A stretch of DNA of 64,000 nucleotides from Chromobotia macracanthus (lineage: Eukaryota; Chordata; Actinopteri; Cypriniformes; Botiidae): positions 5,040,001 to 5,104,000 of the forward strand of contig JAZGTH010000005.1 of assembly GCA_036877525.1 (NCBI GenBank), given 5' to 3'. Below the pieces are notes generated by a model. That model was given only the letters and a program-made list of their open reading frames with translations, was not told the DNA's origin and ran no database searches. The translations under genes were made by a program, and so were the position numbers. Shown here in pieces: positions 10,901 to 22,309 of the stretch. Position 1 is the stretch's first letter; each line of letters opens with the position of its first letter.

Positions 10901-12139
10901 TTCTCCTTTTAAATAATTATATCATACCTTGTGTTTCTCTTGACTGCTCATATGGATTAAAGGAGCCTGTATACAGAGTTACAGTAGATTTGTTTATCTT
11001 GCAGGCGGTGTAGTGCCAGGATATGGAACCGGTGTAGGTCCTGGTGGTGGGTATCAACAAGCATATCCAGGTAATAAAGTTCTGATGTTATATGAATTGA
11101 TCTGATTTAGAGTGATTAATGAAAGTGTTCTAATATGTGATGTTGTAGGATATGGTGGCCCAGGTGCAGGTGGACCTGGTACTGCCCCACTTACACCTCA
11201 ACAATGTAAGACACCTTTACAGTACGCAAGTGTATTGAACTTAAAAACTGAAATGGCTTGGCATGCACTCATCTGTTAACCACAGATCACAGTCATGGCT
11301 GTGGTTTCATGTGCTTCTGTATGTATTGCATTTAAACGTGTGTTGTATGATTTTATAGCGAAAGCAGCCAAGTATGCAGCACTCCAAGGATTTCTGGGTG
11401 CAGGAAGCTACAGAGGTACATTTTTCATCTGTTTAAGGCTCATACTGCAAAAGCCTGTCATGAAACACTGATTTTTCTGTTCATATCCACAATCTATGAA
11501 TTAACAAGCATTTCAATATCCAACATGCAGTTTTCTAAACCTAATGAAATCAAACCATTAAAGGTGCAGTCAGTAATTTCTGACAAATGCACAAAAAGCG
11601 TTTCTCAGGAATCGCTTACTCCACCTTTAAGCACAGAGAATCAGCTTTAAAATAAACATTTGGATCGATATACTTTCTTATTACATGTTTTAGTTTTATG
11701 ATGCCCAGTAATTATTTATAACTTTACATCAAAATGTAATAACATGATTAATAACATGAACTTTAATTGTAATTCTTTTTCGTCTGATCATCACCAAGCC
11801 CTTCTACTTTAAAAAGCAACCCTCCAGCTTGCTGTCATAGTTCATGACTCCCAATCAGTTCCCAGCAAATATAATGAAGTCCAAGCCTTCAAATGTTGTA
11901 TACAGTTATAAACATAAGTATAAGTATGAAAACACATAATCAAAATAGTAAGATGTCTAATGCTGTAATTTGAGAAAGCTTTGTGCTGTCATACTACATA
12001 TTGCATTCTAAATGCAGTCTAGTAAACTAGTAAACAGTCACTACAACCTGTTTTTTTCAACACAGTAAGTTATGCTGCATCTTTTCCTGTAGGGGGCGCA
12101 GGGTGCCAAGGCAAATACTGCGGAAGGAGAAGGAAGTGA
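29..12139 (+). CDS. eln: Tropoelastin (elastin), 5'-partial, 45 exons in window
   Basis: Encodes the secreted, lysine-crosslinked monomer of elastic fibres. The exons visible here would add about 1,307 residues, already longer than the roughly 790-residue human protein; the signal-peptide exon lies left of the window. Exons alternate between hydrophobic Gly/Val/Leu/Pro-rich blocks and short Lys-containing crosslink blocks. Every intron interrupts codons in phase 1 and every internal exon is a multiple of three, as is typical of elastin. The last exon (12093-12139) encodes GGAGCQGKYCGRRRK and a stop. This matches the family's hallmark C-terminus, with two cysteines and a basic tail that binds microfibrils. 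LIMK1 follows on the same strand, as in mammals. Fish have two elastin copies and I cannot tell which this is. Two introns use GC donors and two exons look damaged. The family call is very secure; single small exons in the middle are less so. Confidence 0.96.
3576..3724 (+). repeat. 30-bp coding repeat in elastin exon 15
   Basis: About five tandem units of 30 bp encode decapeptides of the form YGPGGVPVGG, with single changes such as GVLPVGG and GVPAAGG-like ends. YGPG-type turns are elastic or silk-like sequence. The array lies inside one exon and keeps frame. Confidence 0.88.
5046..7552 (+). other. eln: Elastin exons 21-29: acidic, lysine-poor middle section
   Basis: Exons read: 5046-5141, 5238-5285, 5360-5419, 5752-5775, 6204-6260, 6713-6796, 7273-7293, 7376-7402, 7526-7552, all phase 1. 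Products are short and unusual for elastin: AKPDKYG (5238), TKAPKTG (5752), ESGGSIEGSGGSIGGG (6204), GAIDSDGLDGV (6713), DVSGSAPG (7273) and PKSE (7376). Asp, Glu and Ser replace much of the Val/Leu/Pro, and most modules have one lysine or none. Introns are longer than in the flanking parts, and one holds a LINE tail. An exon-like stretch at 5531-5570 has no acceptor. Exon calls rest on paired splice signals and frame only, so single small exons may be skipped or wrong. Confidence 0.7.
6283..6600 (+). mobile_element. 3' fragment of an L2-like LINE in an elastin intron
   Basis: The stretch reads as a decayed C-terminal end of a non-LTR reverse-transcriptase protein. WWNELP is followed, after a frameshift, by TTFKKQL and a CLFHKHF-like segment, as at the end of L2/CR1-clade ORF2. 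It ends with a tail close to the fish L2/SINE 3' end (tttggattaaagtgtctcct) and a short AAATA repeat. It is 5'-truncated and inactive, inside the intron between exons 25 and 26. The clade is inferred from motifs only. Confidence 0.6.
8150..8245 (+). repeat. Short coding repeat (GVGGVPG units) in elastin exon 31
   Basis: Nearly identical 24-bp units, about four in tandem, encode PGGVGGV. It is the second of three neighbouring exons (31, 32, 35) with recent in-frame tandem expansion. Confidence 0.85.
8473..8672 (+). repeat. 21-bp coding minisatellite in elastin exon 32
   Basis: Nine complete copies and one partial copy of a 21-bp unit encode LLPGGGG. Copies differ mainly at synonymous sites, such as ctg/ctt and gga/ggg, so the array has expanded with the reading frame kept. 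Because the unit is a multiple of three, reverse-strand and off-frame ORFs also stay open; these are shadows. Confidence 0.95.
9336..9402 (+). repeat. 18-bp coding repeat in elastin exon 35
   Basis: Three to four tandem 18-bp units encode GGAGGL in frame, almost without nucleotide differences. This suggests recent duplication. Confidence 0.85.
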
Positions 12140-12289
12140 GACACCAGCTTACAGAAATGACCTCATAAACAAGTGGTGCTACTGCCTGATTTCAAATGCA
12201 CTTTTAACAGTTAAAATAGTGCCTTGTTTAATATGTGTGACAGAGATTTTGAACTTGCAATCATTTTTTTTCAACTGTTGATTAGGTGT

Positions 12290-13133
12290 GAAATGGATAG
12301 TTCACCCAAAAGTGAGAATTTGCTGTTTTACTCACCCTCAGTCCATCCAAGGTGTGACATTTTTCTTCAGTAGAACAATAAAGAAGATTTTAAGCTAAAA
12401 TAATGGTCCTTGGCGATTCATAAAATGCAAACTTTGACCTATGCAAGAGACAGAACTGTATTTACAATATTATTAGCATGATCCATAGCCTCAGGCTGTG
12501 CTGAGCTATGCTGTTGACGCAGTTATGTCAGTTTACTTGCCTAACTACGTTACATTTATATTTATACATTTCACAGACACTTGAATTGAACCCACAACCT
12601 TTGCGTTGCTAGTGCAGTGCTGTACCAACTGAACTACAGGAACACAGCACTAGTCACAGGAAAGAAGTGAACTGCTTTGTTTGCCTATGCTCTCGAAGAG
12701 AAGAGGCACAGGGCAAGATATATAATAAAACTGGGTTTTCTCCATACCCAGTCACATGGAGTTTTTTTATGATGCTTTTGCATTTTTTTAATGTGACAAG
12801 AAGCTTGCATTTCTGAGGCACTCAGAACTGTTTAATAATTGTAATAACGTTGTAAATAATGTTCAGTTTCTTGCATAGACTAATTGTTTTGCTTCATAAA
12901 ACCTCAGTATATCCTCAGGAGCTGTGGGGATTAATTTTGTTTTGAGGCAATCTGCTTTTTGAATCTTAAAGACATGGCAGCTGTGGGCTTGCATTTCATG
13001 AAGCACCACAATTTTAGCTGAAAATCATTTTTAACTGTTCTGCTGAGGAAAAATGCCACATACACCTTGGATGACCTGAGGGTGAGTAAAATAACAGCAA
13101 ATTTTCATTTTTGGGTGAACTATTCCTTCAACT
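12290..13133. mobile_element. Non-autonomous DNA transposon with long terminal inverted repeats
   Basis: The left end (about 12290-12395) reads GATAGTTCACCCAAAA, then ttttactcaccctca, a tccaaggtgt block and a ttcagtagaaca block. The right end (about 13020-13133) is its reverse complement, beginning tacaccttggatgacc and ending ttgggtgaactattcctt. The arms are about 105-115 bp with scattered mismatches. The interior has no coding capacity. This terminus is a very common repeat in cyprinid genomes; I recognise the pattern but cannot give a database family name. Confidence 0.82.
12552..12645 (-). mobile_element. tRNA-derived SINE nested inside the inverted-repeat element
   Basis: On the minus strand a tRNA-like head is visible: an A-box-like block around TAGTTCAGTTGGTACAGC and a B-box-like GGTTCAATTC. 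A shortened tail follows, resembling GTCTGTGAAATG plus a TAAATA run. It lies within the interior of the 12290-13133 DNA element, so it inserted later. Confidence 0.65.
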
Positions 13134-15095
13134 GAAATGGTGCCATGTGAACCTCTTTGGTTCACATATGTAATATCTCTTCTTAAAAATAATCTGTCAC
13201 TGTACATTTCCTTTACAACTGTACCTTCCAGATTTTAATTATTTTACAGATTTTTTTATCAAATCACCCATGCCCATAATTTAATATTACGTTCCATCAG
13301 ATTTTAACAGATGCATTTATACCATGCATCTTTAACGGACATCTGAATTGCTCACACATGAGTAGCTGAATATCCAGACATATGACGTGTAAGGATGCGG
13401 TGCTGCTATATCAGGATGAACTGTGACAGCTGAGGCAGCAGTATCATAATAGGCTACATGTTTCGTCCATCTTTGCAAACATATGTAATTCTCATTCTTT
13501 CATAAAGTAAGTGGAGCCTTTTGTCTTTATTTATGCATATGACTGCATGAATCCACAAAATTGTCTTTTTCCAAGAGCTTTAGTCATTGAAATTTGTCAT
13601 AGAAATTTAAATCTAAATGTTTAATGTGTTTTTACTTACGTTCACAGTACCTGCCGAAGCAGTCTATAAGTACTGAGGATTATAAGCTGTCTTCAAAGAT
13701 ACCTCAGGAACTTGAAGCAGTTTTTTTCTAGTTTATCTGACCCTTGTAACACCTTGTTTTAAGTTTGTATGTTTTAAATGTAACACATATTAAATTAAAA
13801 TGTTTTAAGGATATCTATGCATTTAACCTAACTAGTTTTTGGGTTTGTTAGCAATGTGTGTTGTGGATAGCGTATCTGTGTTCGTATAAGTGCAGCTATT
13901 CAAATGTGACCCGGAAACTCCTCTAATGGATTGTCTTGCATTTTGTTTCACCATTGATCTTTAGTTTGGTGCACATTACTTTAAATTTTGTGAAATTCCA
14001 TCAAGTTCACGTTTTGTATGACTCAATTTTAATTGTGCCTTTCATCCTTCAAACTTTTCTAAAAATAAATTTAGTAAAAATCAAATCATATATGTTTTCA
14101 TCTCTTCTTCTGTATGCATACACTCTAATAAAATGTGGGTATAATTGTGGGATCCAAAGGTTAATACAGCACTTTCTCAGGAGAAACAGAATCCTGGTCC
14201 CAATGACAAGCATGGCCCATATAATTTGGTTTTAGGAGAATATGATGAGACATCTTGAGTCATTGTTTGAATTCGTATTGAAATCTCTGAATTTCTCTGA
14301 ATCTCTGCATCTCCTCTGATGTCTAAAGGTTATTCAAATGTGTTGCTATAAGATTGCTGTCTATATGAGATAATGAAGAAATGTTGTTTCCTTATTTGTT
14401 TTTCTCTAGTGCCGGGGTGAAGTTATATATTAAGCATATCTGTTACACCAGATGGCTTACATATCTCATTTCTAAGAGGAGACATTCTCAAGAATTAAAA
14501 ACTTAACTAAATTAACTAGATTAACTAACTAGATTAACTCAAGAATAACTTTAGATTTTATACCACTCCACTCACTGAAAGGGTTTTTTTCCCATTTGCT
14601 CAAAGTCTATGACTGCAGGCTGTTCAGAATCTAATATTTGGTGAGCAGTTCCAAAATGAGATCCTTTCAAACATTCTTCTGCATGATAACAATCAGACAA
14701 AACCTCCCTTGATAAAAGAACTGGGATTTAAATGAACTCCCCTGCCTGATCATGAAGTCCATGAGGTCTCTCAGCAGGTGACACTGGTTGGGTAACTCTA
14801 GCCTTTGACAGTATGCATTCTTTCTGCCGACCAAAGCAATCTTAGAGGGTGGGCTAAAGTTAGGAAGGGCGGGAGGGGTTTAAACTCTTTACAGACACTC
14901 TTTACAGGAAGTAGTACTGTGCAACTCTATCCTGCATATGCAGATATGAAAGCAAAACTAGTACTTTAATTTTTTTAACATTATTCTATTTGAAGCTGTT
15001 TTCCTGGGCTTTCTTCTCCACCCATTGTAGTCCTTTTCTCCACCCCTGAAATGAGTAAAGAAGACTAGGACTAGTACAGGTCTACTACTGCTGTT

Positions 15096-18000
15096 ATGCT
15101 TCGGTCTCGTCAGGACCTGTATTACCGGAGAGGGGGGAAGGCAAGGTAAGACAGATGGTGTTTGGTTTGCTTACTTGTTAAAGTTTTCTAGTAACATTTC
15201 AATTTCTTTTTGCCTTGAAATTCTTTAAAATGGGGTGGTTTTGTGGTGTCAGTGTTACATCCATTTCTTGTAAAAACAAAAACAGGAACTTCTTTGTCAA
15301 CAGGCTGCTTTCAGATTGTCTTAAGATAAAATGCTTTTAACATGTCAGTTTATAGACTGCTACCTTATCCTGTATGTCACAAATGAGCTGAGCTTGGATA
15401 AGACCCCATTATCATGGTCCACAAATGCAGAATAGTGTTTGTTAGTGCGTTCATGTAAAAACAAGGAATGGAATTCAGACTTGTTTGTTTGTTTCACACC
15501 AGTTTTGCTCTTTCCCACTTCTCAATTCAGAATCCATTTTACATTCACACTGATGCATTGGGCAGATGCTTTTACTCAAATAGACCATATTTAAGTGCAT
15601 GGGTTTATTAGAACCAGTGAAACTTTTACAAAACTCACGTGGAGAAAGCTTGGCAAAAATAAAAGACTTTTTTACTGTCAGCTTAGTAGAGAAAAACAAG
15701 CAAGTATATACGGTATATGTTTCAGAGAACATCTGTTTAAACGTTGTGTACTTACGTTTAAGCATACTAGGTGCTGTGACTAATTGTCTTTCTACTAAAA
15801 TTTAGTAGATTAGTAGTTAAGTATTTAAAAGTAAAAATATAAACTTTCAAATGACTTTTAAATATAGTTTGAACAGATAAAGATCCTTGCTTGATCACAG
15901 TACGTGTTGATGTGTGTATAATGTATGTATACATGTGTTTCGATGATATACCTGCTGTATATTACATTGTTATGGAGGATGAAACAGCAGATGACTAGCA
16001 GCTGTGAAACACATGGCAGGCTTCCTCTTCAAATGTTACACAGAAAGGAAACTCCCCTGATGTTCACTCTAGCTTGTTTTTACTCTTGCTCAATCTCACT
16101 CTAACAGCAGTTAGTATTTGATAAACAATTGACTTGGTAAACAACATACTATTTTTATTTGTCATCCAACTCAGCACAACTGCCAATAAGTTATCCAACA
16201 AGGCCCCTAAAACATTTATTACAAAAAAGTAAAAATGCCTGTTACTTGTTGTTAAGCCTTTGTTGTAACACTCTTTTTTTTTTTTAGCATTTTTGCTAAA
16301 AATGCTCTTTGTAGTGGAAAGGGGTTTTAGTATGAAAAGGTTAAAAAGTAAAAAACGTTTACTGAAAATATGTTTAGAGAACCAAAAATTGCTCTGTGGC
16401 ATTATGAGTGAAAACCCTCTTTTGGCACCCTTAACCATCCTTAAAGTTGGATAATATATGCACTAGATGTGTTACACAGCTATACACATCTTTTGATATT
16501 TGATATATATTTTCTGATTTAAATGTTGAGTCATAGAAATGTGATTCAATGTATATGGGATTTCCCTATGGGTGCTGTCTTCTCTTGATAGGCTGCAGTC
16601 AGCTTCATTCGCAAGTCCTGTTTAAAGACAAACCTAAGCTCTCTATGAATAAAATAAAATATATAACCCATCCAATATAAAGCTAGTTTACAATGTGTGA
16701 GACTATAGCAGGTACGTTTCCATTGGCTTATAAGAGTTCCCTCTATACTTTTAAAGAGTCTTGTATCTCTCTTCACAACAACACAGACACAGCTCGGTTC
16801 CTTAAAAGGGGCATTTATTCCTTAATTACTTATTCCTTAAGTCTTAATTACACCGTGAGAACTGCATTTGTAGATAAACAACACAACACATAAGCAAATT
16901 ATAGAAAAGTGCTTAATATTTTACAGCGGAAAACAAATACCTTGTTGGCTGCTTGTCATGAAAAGAGTGATCAAGTCTTTTATGAAAACGAATTTCTAAC
17001 AGCAATAACCTTAAATCTTATTATCTCTAATGTAAATAAGAGCAGAGGCTTCCTGAGGCGTTCACGATCGATTTGTCTGTAATATGCAGCATTTCGTCAT
17101 TTCCACTGTTATAATATGCACCTTCGCACCTTCTATATGAAATGAACACATTTCTGAATCATATCTCCACGAATAGAACGAACTGATCAAATTAATTAAG
17201 AATTACACAAGGATTAAAGAAACAAGACTTAACAAGAATTAATTTATGAAACACAAGCATTTACACATAAATATTTACATAGCAACACTTACAAGTCTAA
17301 AACAATCATCCTTAACCATTTGCATGGAATTTGAGTTGTGTAATATATCCTTATTAAATAAAAATATTATACATAATACAAATGTATTTCCTATTTAAAT
17401 GCCCTCCGTTTCTCTCTTTCTCTTTGTTAGGTGTTGTGAATGTAATTCTGTTCTTTCTCACTGGTACTATGAAAGAGATGGACAGTTCTTCTGTAAGAAA
17501 CATTACTGGTCACGATTTGGAGAGCAGTGTCATGGCTGCTCAGAGTCAATCACTACTGGTCCCATTATGGTAAACACATAACACTGTGTAATCATCTTAC
17601 ATTAAGTGCACATAACTGTCAAACTCCTTTTAGAAACACTGGAAGCTTTGGATTAGGTTGAGGAGCACTCAGCTCAGTATTTCTAAAATCCACCTTCTCA
17701 TTGACCTTGAAGTCACATAACTTATACATAACTTATTTTCACCCATATAGTAAACAAATATGTATAATGTAATTGTTTTCAACATCAGTCATTCCAGCTT
17801 TTCTGGGGAGTTACTGACTGGGGACAGATACATATGAATACATGCATTCCTCTACTAGATTCCACAAACAAACAACATTCCATTCACTGATGACTGTAAA
17901 TAGACATTAATTGTATCTGTCTTATCATGGGAAGATTAGGTTGGAGTTTTGATTCCTTTTGTGTTTTCACCATTTCCCTCTTTGACCTGAGGGCAGTCAG

Positions 18001-21000
18001 CCCCTCCCACTCACAATCTCACTTCCTGCCATTGTGTTGCTTCAGTTCTGCACACTGATGTAATCCTCCCTCCCTTCCCCACCTTAATACTCACCCCATT
18101 CTATGTTGTTCAGTTGAATTCATGATAACCTGCAGTGTAAAATAATAAATAGCCTGATGTTTCCTCTTCCTTCCATCCATGCAGGTGGCTGGGAAGCAGA
18201 AATATCACCCAGAGTGTTTTCTCTGTGAAAGCTGCAACATGTTCATTGGAGATGGCGATTCTTTCACTTTAGAGGATTTTACCAATTTATACTGGTTGGT
18301 TTCAGTTGCTAAAACTTAAATTTAAAAATTTAAAGGTTCTCTAAACTCTTAAAGGGTAACAATAAGGTTTATAAGCTTTAAAACAAACATTTTGTAATTA
18401 TGCATTTAAACTTTTGAACCATTTTTTTATACTTATACTTTTATACTAATCTAGGTAATCTAGGTTAATGTTAATTTATAAAAAGAATACAACGGGGTAA
18501 AGTACCATCATAAGAATGTGATTTTTTCTGATCTTAAAACGTATGACAACTGAAATTCTGTTTTGTCTGGTTTGTGATTTTTGTTTGTCTTTTAATCCAT
18601 TTCCTCTCTTGTAGTGGACAATGTTATTACCAGAAGGTGTCAATGCAGAGTTTGGGGTCAAGACTTCCTCATACAGTGACGTCGATGTCATTTCCTCCCT
18701 CTGCAGAAAGCAGGCGAGGTTTAACTTACACTGTGGAACAGAATGAAATGGGCCCTGTGATCAGAGTATCTCAGTATGTCACCACTTTAGTCACAACTAA
18801 CGAAAATATATATATTAAAAATGAGACTATTAAACATTAGATTTAATTAATCTTGATTCCCCTCTAAAAATTCCTGAATAAACAGGCTGGACTTGCACAG
18901 CATGGCTTCTGAAGTTAAGCCTTTGATCCATATTGGAGACAGGATTCTTGAAATCAATGGAATCTCTGTTCTAAACATTCCACTTGATGAGGTAGATCCT
19001 TTACCATCTTACAGAAGATAATAATACAGATAAGCTGTACAACACATATGAAGATAACATTTTACTATTTTTATGACTTTTGAACAGTTAGATTTGGTGA
19101 TTCATGACACAGAGCACTGGCTGCAAATCACAGCTGAACATAACCCTGAAGACCTCACAAAACAGGAGGACTTGTCAGGCCTGCTGGGGGAAGAACTGGA
19201 CCAGCCTGGAAACTTAGATTTCTTTCCTCTACCCAGCAGCAGACGGACAGGCTTTCGTTCTAAAAACATTCTGTAAGCTGTGAAAGCATCAAATTTGTAA
19301 GACTAATTGTTATTGGATAAAATACATAAAATATGACACACAAGTAATAATGAGTGCTTTTAGGACACTTTGATGATATCAGCATCTAGTCACATGCTAT
19401 ATTTCCATTTTTTTCTGGTTTGTCAAATTATATACATTAGCATTATGCTTGTGACCAAAAATCGGCAATTTGGTAGATGATAAATTCTTCAGATTTTATT
19501 ACACAGTACCAAATGTTTAAAAAGGTCACATCACTATGCACTCCACTAACATTTAATTTCTCTTTATCGCCCTCTGCAGGCGCAGCTGCAGTATTGACAA
19601 ATCTCCGTGCTCACAACGCCATGCTGTACTGCTTTCTCATAGAAGAGATATCAATAGATCCGAGTCTCTGCGTTCTGACTCTACTGACAAAACACAACGC
19701 ATTTTCCGTCCCTGTGACCTTATATATGGTGAAGTCCTGGGAAAAGGCAGTTTTGGACAAGCCATCAAGGTAAAGCAGAGAAACTGAGTCTAGCTGAATA
19801 GTCCTTTGTCTTAATAGTACAGATACAGAAGAAGCAGTATGGATTAGAACCTACAGTGAGCATGTGTGCTACCCACTGTGCCACAGCTTCAACTAGTTAG
19901 CTGAATGTGCTTGAGAAAAAAATCCATATCAAAAAGATCACATTCTTATAATAGACATTAAAACAGCACTCTTCGTATTGTCAGGTGACACATTTGGAAA
20001 CAGGTGAGGTGATGGTAATAAAGGAGCTTCTTCAGTTTGATGAAGACACTCAGAAGATGTTCCTGAAAGAGGTTTGTTACTTTACTGAGCAAAGTTTTGT
20101 ACATTTGTGCACTTGTGCAGGCAGAATAGATTTTTTCAACTGCGCAGTCAAGAGCATATGATATGGTTTCTAACTGGAAGATATTTGGCCCTGTAGGTCA
20201 AAGTGATGAGATGCCTAGAACATCCTAATGTCTTAAAGTTTATCGGCATTCTTTACAAAGACAAGCGTCTAAACTTGATCTCTGAGTATGTGCAAGGAGG
20301 AACACTGAGGGACACCATAGAGAAAATGGTTTGAACATCTGTTTCTGTCTCTCAGTTCTCTTGGCTGAATATTTGTTCACCACACATAGATCATATAAAC
20401 TCATAGTTATTTATATATCTTAATTTAGGACAAGGATCACCCATGGAAATTGAGAGTAAGCTATGCCAAGGACATTTCTGCAGGAATGGTAAGTAAAGGA
20501 AAGCAATGATGTGTTTGCAGAAAGAAATTTGATTAAAATGTTGAAAGGTAGCCTACAAACAATGTGAATCTGCGCTGCCTTATAGAATCTAAACAATGCA
20601 AGAGGAATCTTAGTAGGGATCTTTACATCTTCTTTCGTGTACCTGTCATCTTATTCCTTAATGCAAAGACTTGCTCCAACAGGGAATGAGAATCTGAAGC
20701 AGGCCCTAGAGCAGCTGCTTTTAGAATTTAATATTACGTCATACAAGTAGCCCACCCTCCCCTTTTAGCCTGCAAATGACACTACAAGCAAATATATTGC
20801 AGTTCATGAACCCTTACAGGAATAGCCATACTTTTTTTAAAGCACACACCTGTGAGTTTTTGTCTAGAAAACCTGTTGATTATCAAGTGATCAGCACTTG
20901 TGAGAAGCACTATTAGCATAAAATATTTTTAAAATGTATGACAGGAAGTGTAAGAATATACAGCTAAAGCTACAGGTCTGAGATCTTCCACTTTAAATCT

Positions 21001-22309
21001 GAGTACAAATACATCTTGGGAAAGATAATAAAAAGCCAAAAAGACGCCTGGGAATCTCATCTAGGCACAAAATTTCTATTCTGACATGCCTGCAGCTGTG
21101 TTTCTTCTTTCTATGACACAAAAATTTCAGGATTTATATTTGAAAGGTGTTTCATATAATGAATACAGTCTACAAATTTATTTCACTTACACTCTCTCTC
21201 TTAACATCACAGGCCTACTTGCATTCCATGAATGTCATTCACCGGGATCTAAACTCACACAACTGCTTTGTTAGAGAGGTCAGATGAAATCTTTTCGCAT
21301 GAATGCACAACATTTATCCTGAACTGTTGGAATTGTGTGACAGCACTGGTTTTCCTTACAGAACCAGTCAGTTGTTGTGGCAGACTTCGGTTTGGCCCAG
21401 CTTGTGAAGGAAGAGAAGAAGGATCCCTCCTCACCTGGGCAAATGTCCAAAATGAACAAACTTGGTCGTAAAAAACGGTATACTGTGGTGGGAAACCCAT
21501 ACTGGATGGCACCAGAAATGATCCATGGTGAGATATATGGATGAAATATGACAGTAATGTGACTGACAGTGTTACACTGAAATGTTTTAAGCATTGCTGC
21601 ATTTTACTGTATACAAACTGTATTTTCTTGTTTGCAGGAAAAGTTTATGATGAGCACGTTGACATTTTCTCATTTGGGATTCTGCTTTGTGAGGTAGATG
21701 ACTTTTTATTCCTTATTGCTTAAAAAAATGGATACATAAAAATATTTTAAAGACACAAATGTTTGTTACAAGTAAGGCATGGCAATTAACCAGACAGAAC
21801 ATAAATTATCTGTTTTATAATACCTACATTATTCTTAAGGTGTTTATGTAAAAAATAACAGCTACATTTATTTCTGATGGCAGATTATTGGAAGGGTTTA
21901 TGCTGATCCAGATTACCTCCCCCGCACTCAGGAGTTTGGACTGAATGTGAATGAATTTCTGGAGCGCTACTGGTCCACAGCATGTCCTGCTTCTTTCTTT
22001 CCCATCGCAGTTCTGTGTTGTGCCTTGGAGGCTGAAAAACGGTGATTGTCATTTACAAATTACCAAACTAAATCAAATTCCCCTGTGCTAAAACCTGTGG
22101 CTTTTTCTTTATCTCTGTTTTACAGCCCCGCTTTTGCTAAATTAGAGGAGTGGCTGGAGAACCTGTTAATGCACCTGGAGATTGGACTTCCTCTTATGTC
22201 AGAACTGGATAAGATTTGTCAATCATTTTGGGTGAACCACAGCCAAACAAAACAAACTTATGGGATTCCTTCCAAACAAATGGAGAACTCTGTGCTTGGC
22301 AGGAGCTGA
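15096..22309 (+). CDS. limk1: LIM domain kinase 1
   Basis: Cytoplasmic kinase that phosphorylates cofilin and so stabilises F-actin; activated by ROCK/PAK. Exons: 15096-15145, 17431-17569, 18185-18294, 18615-18773, 18886-18991, 19088-19272, 19580-19769, 19985-20071, 20197-20328, 20429-20488, 21213-21278, 21362-21527, 21638-21693, 21884-22041, 22126-22309 (1,848 nt, 615 aa; human 647). Order: half of LIM1 and full LIM2 (about 18-98), PDZ (about 105-205, with HIGDRILEING), Ser/Pro linker, kinase (about 298-580). Kinase residues seen: GKGSFG loop, Lys326 in VMVIKE, HRDLNSHN with Asp418, DFG Asp436, and basic activation loop KKRYT with Thr469, equivalent to human Thr508. YCGQCYYQ and RSCSIDKSP favour LIMK1 over LIMK2. 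The start exon encodes MLRSRQDLYYRRGGKAR and bypasses the first zinc half of LIM1. A canonical first exon could have been missed. Confidence 0.95.
19828..19893 (-). mobile_element. Short tRNA-derived SINE fragment in a LIMK1 intron
   Basis: The reverse strand reads as a tRNA-like head, GCTGTGGCACAGTGGGTAGC, followed within about 25 nt by a B-box-like GTAGGTTCTAATCC. No cloverleaf or conserved tail is seen, so this is a SINE head rather than a tRNA gene. Confidence 0.45.

Larger units (their letters stand above)
7955..12139 (+). other. eln: Elastin exons 30-45: KP-type crosslink section and C-terminus
   Basis: Exons read: 7955-8005, 8081-8260, 8399-8710, 8879-8929, 9027-9074, 9258-9413, 9587-9601, 9688-9819, 9996-10052, 10263-10400, 10635-10682, 10849-10890, 11005-11070, 11149-11205, 11359-11415, 12093-12139. 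Crosslink lysines here sit in proline contexts: KPLKPPG, KPPKG, QKPGKS, SKPGKG, KPPK, GKPGKLG and GKPGKTG. This contrasts with the alanine contexts of the 5' section. Hydrophobic exons are tandemly repetitive: GVPGG units (8150-8240), LLPGGGG units (8473-8672) and GAGGLG units (9340-9405). Exon 44 returns to a KA module (SKAAKYA) before the C-terminal exon. Exon 36 is only 15 nt in the reading that keeps frame. Confidence 0.88.
12140..15095. other. Elastin 3' UTR/flank and LIMK1 upstream region
   Basis: There is no supported protein exon between the elastin stop and the first LIMK1 exon. The region contains a long-inverted-repeat DNA element (12290-13133) with a SINE inside it. A possible alternative elastin terminal exon lies near 13648-13676. 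Several AATAAA/ATTAAA signals are present and the true elastin polyadenylation site is unclear. The open frame at 13936-14235 has no recognisable content. The last few hundred bases before 15096 are presumably LIMK1 promoter or 5' UTR; no clear TATA box was identified. Confidence 0.6.

Noticed and set aside
13936..14235. 99-aa open frame between elastin and LIMK1
   Set aside because: AT-rich, low-complexity hydrophobic translation with no family resemblance and no splice or start context.
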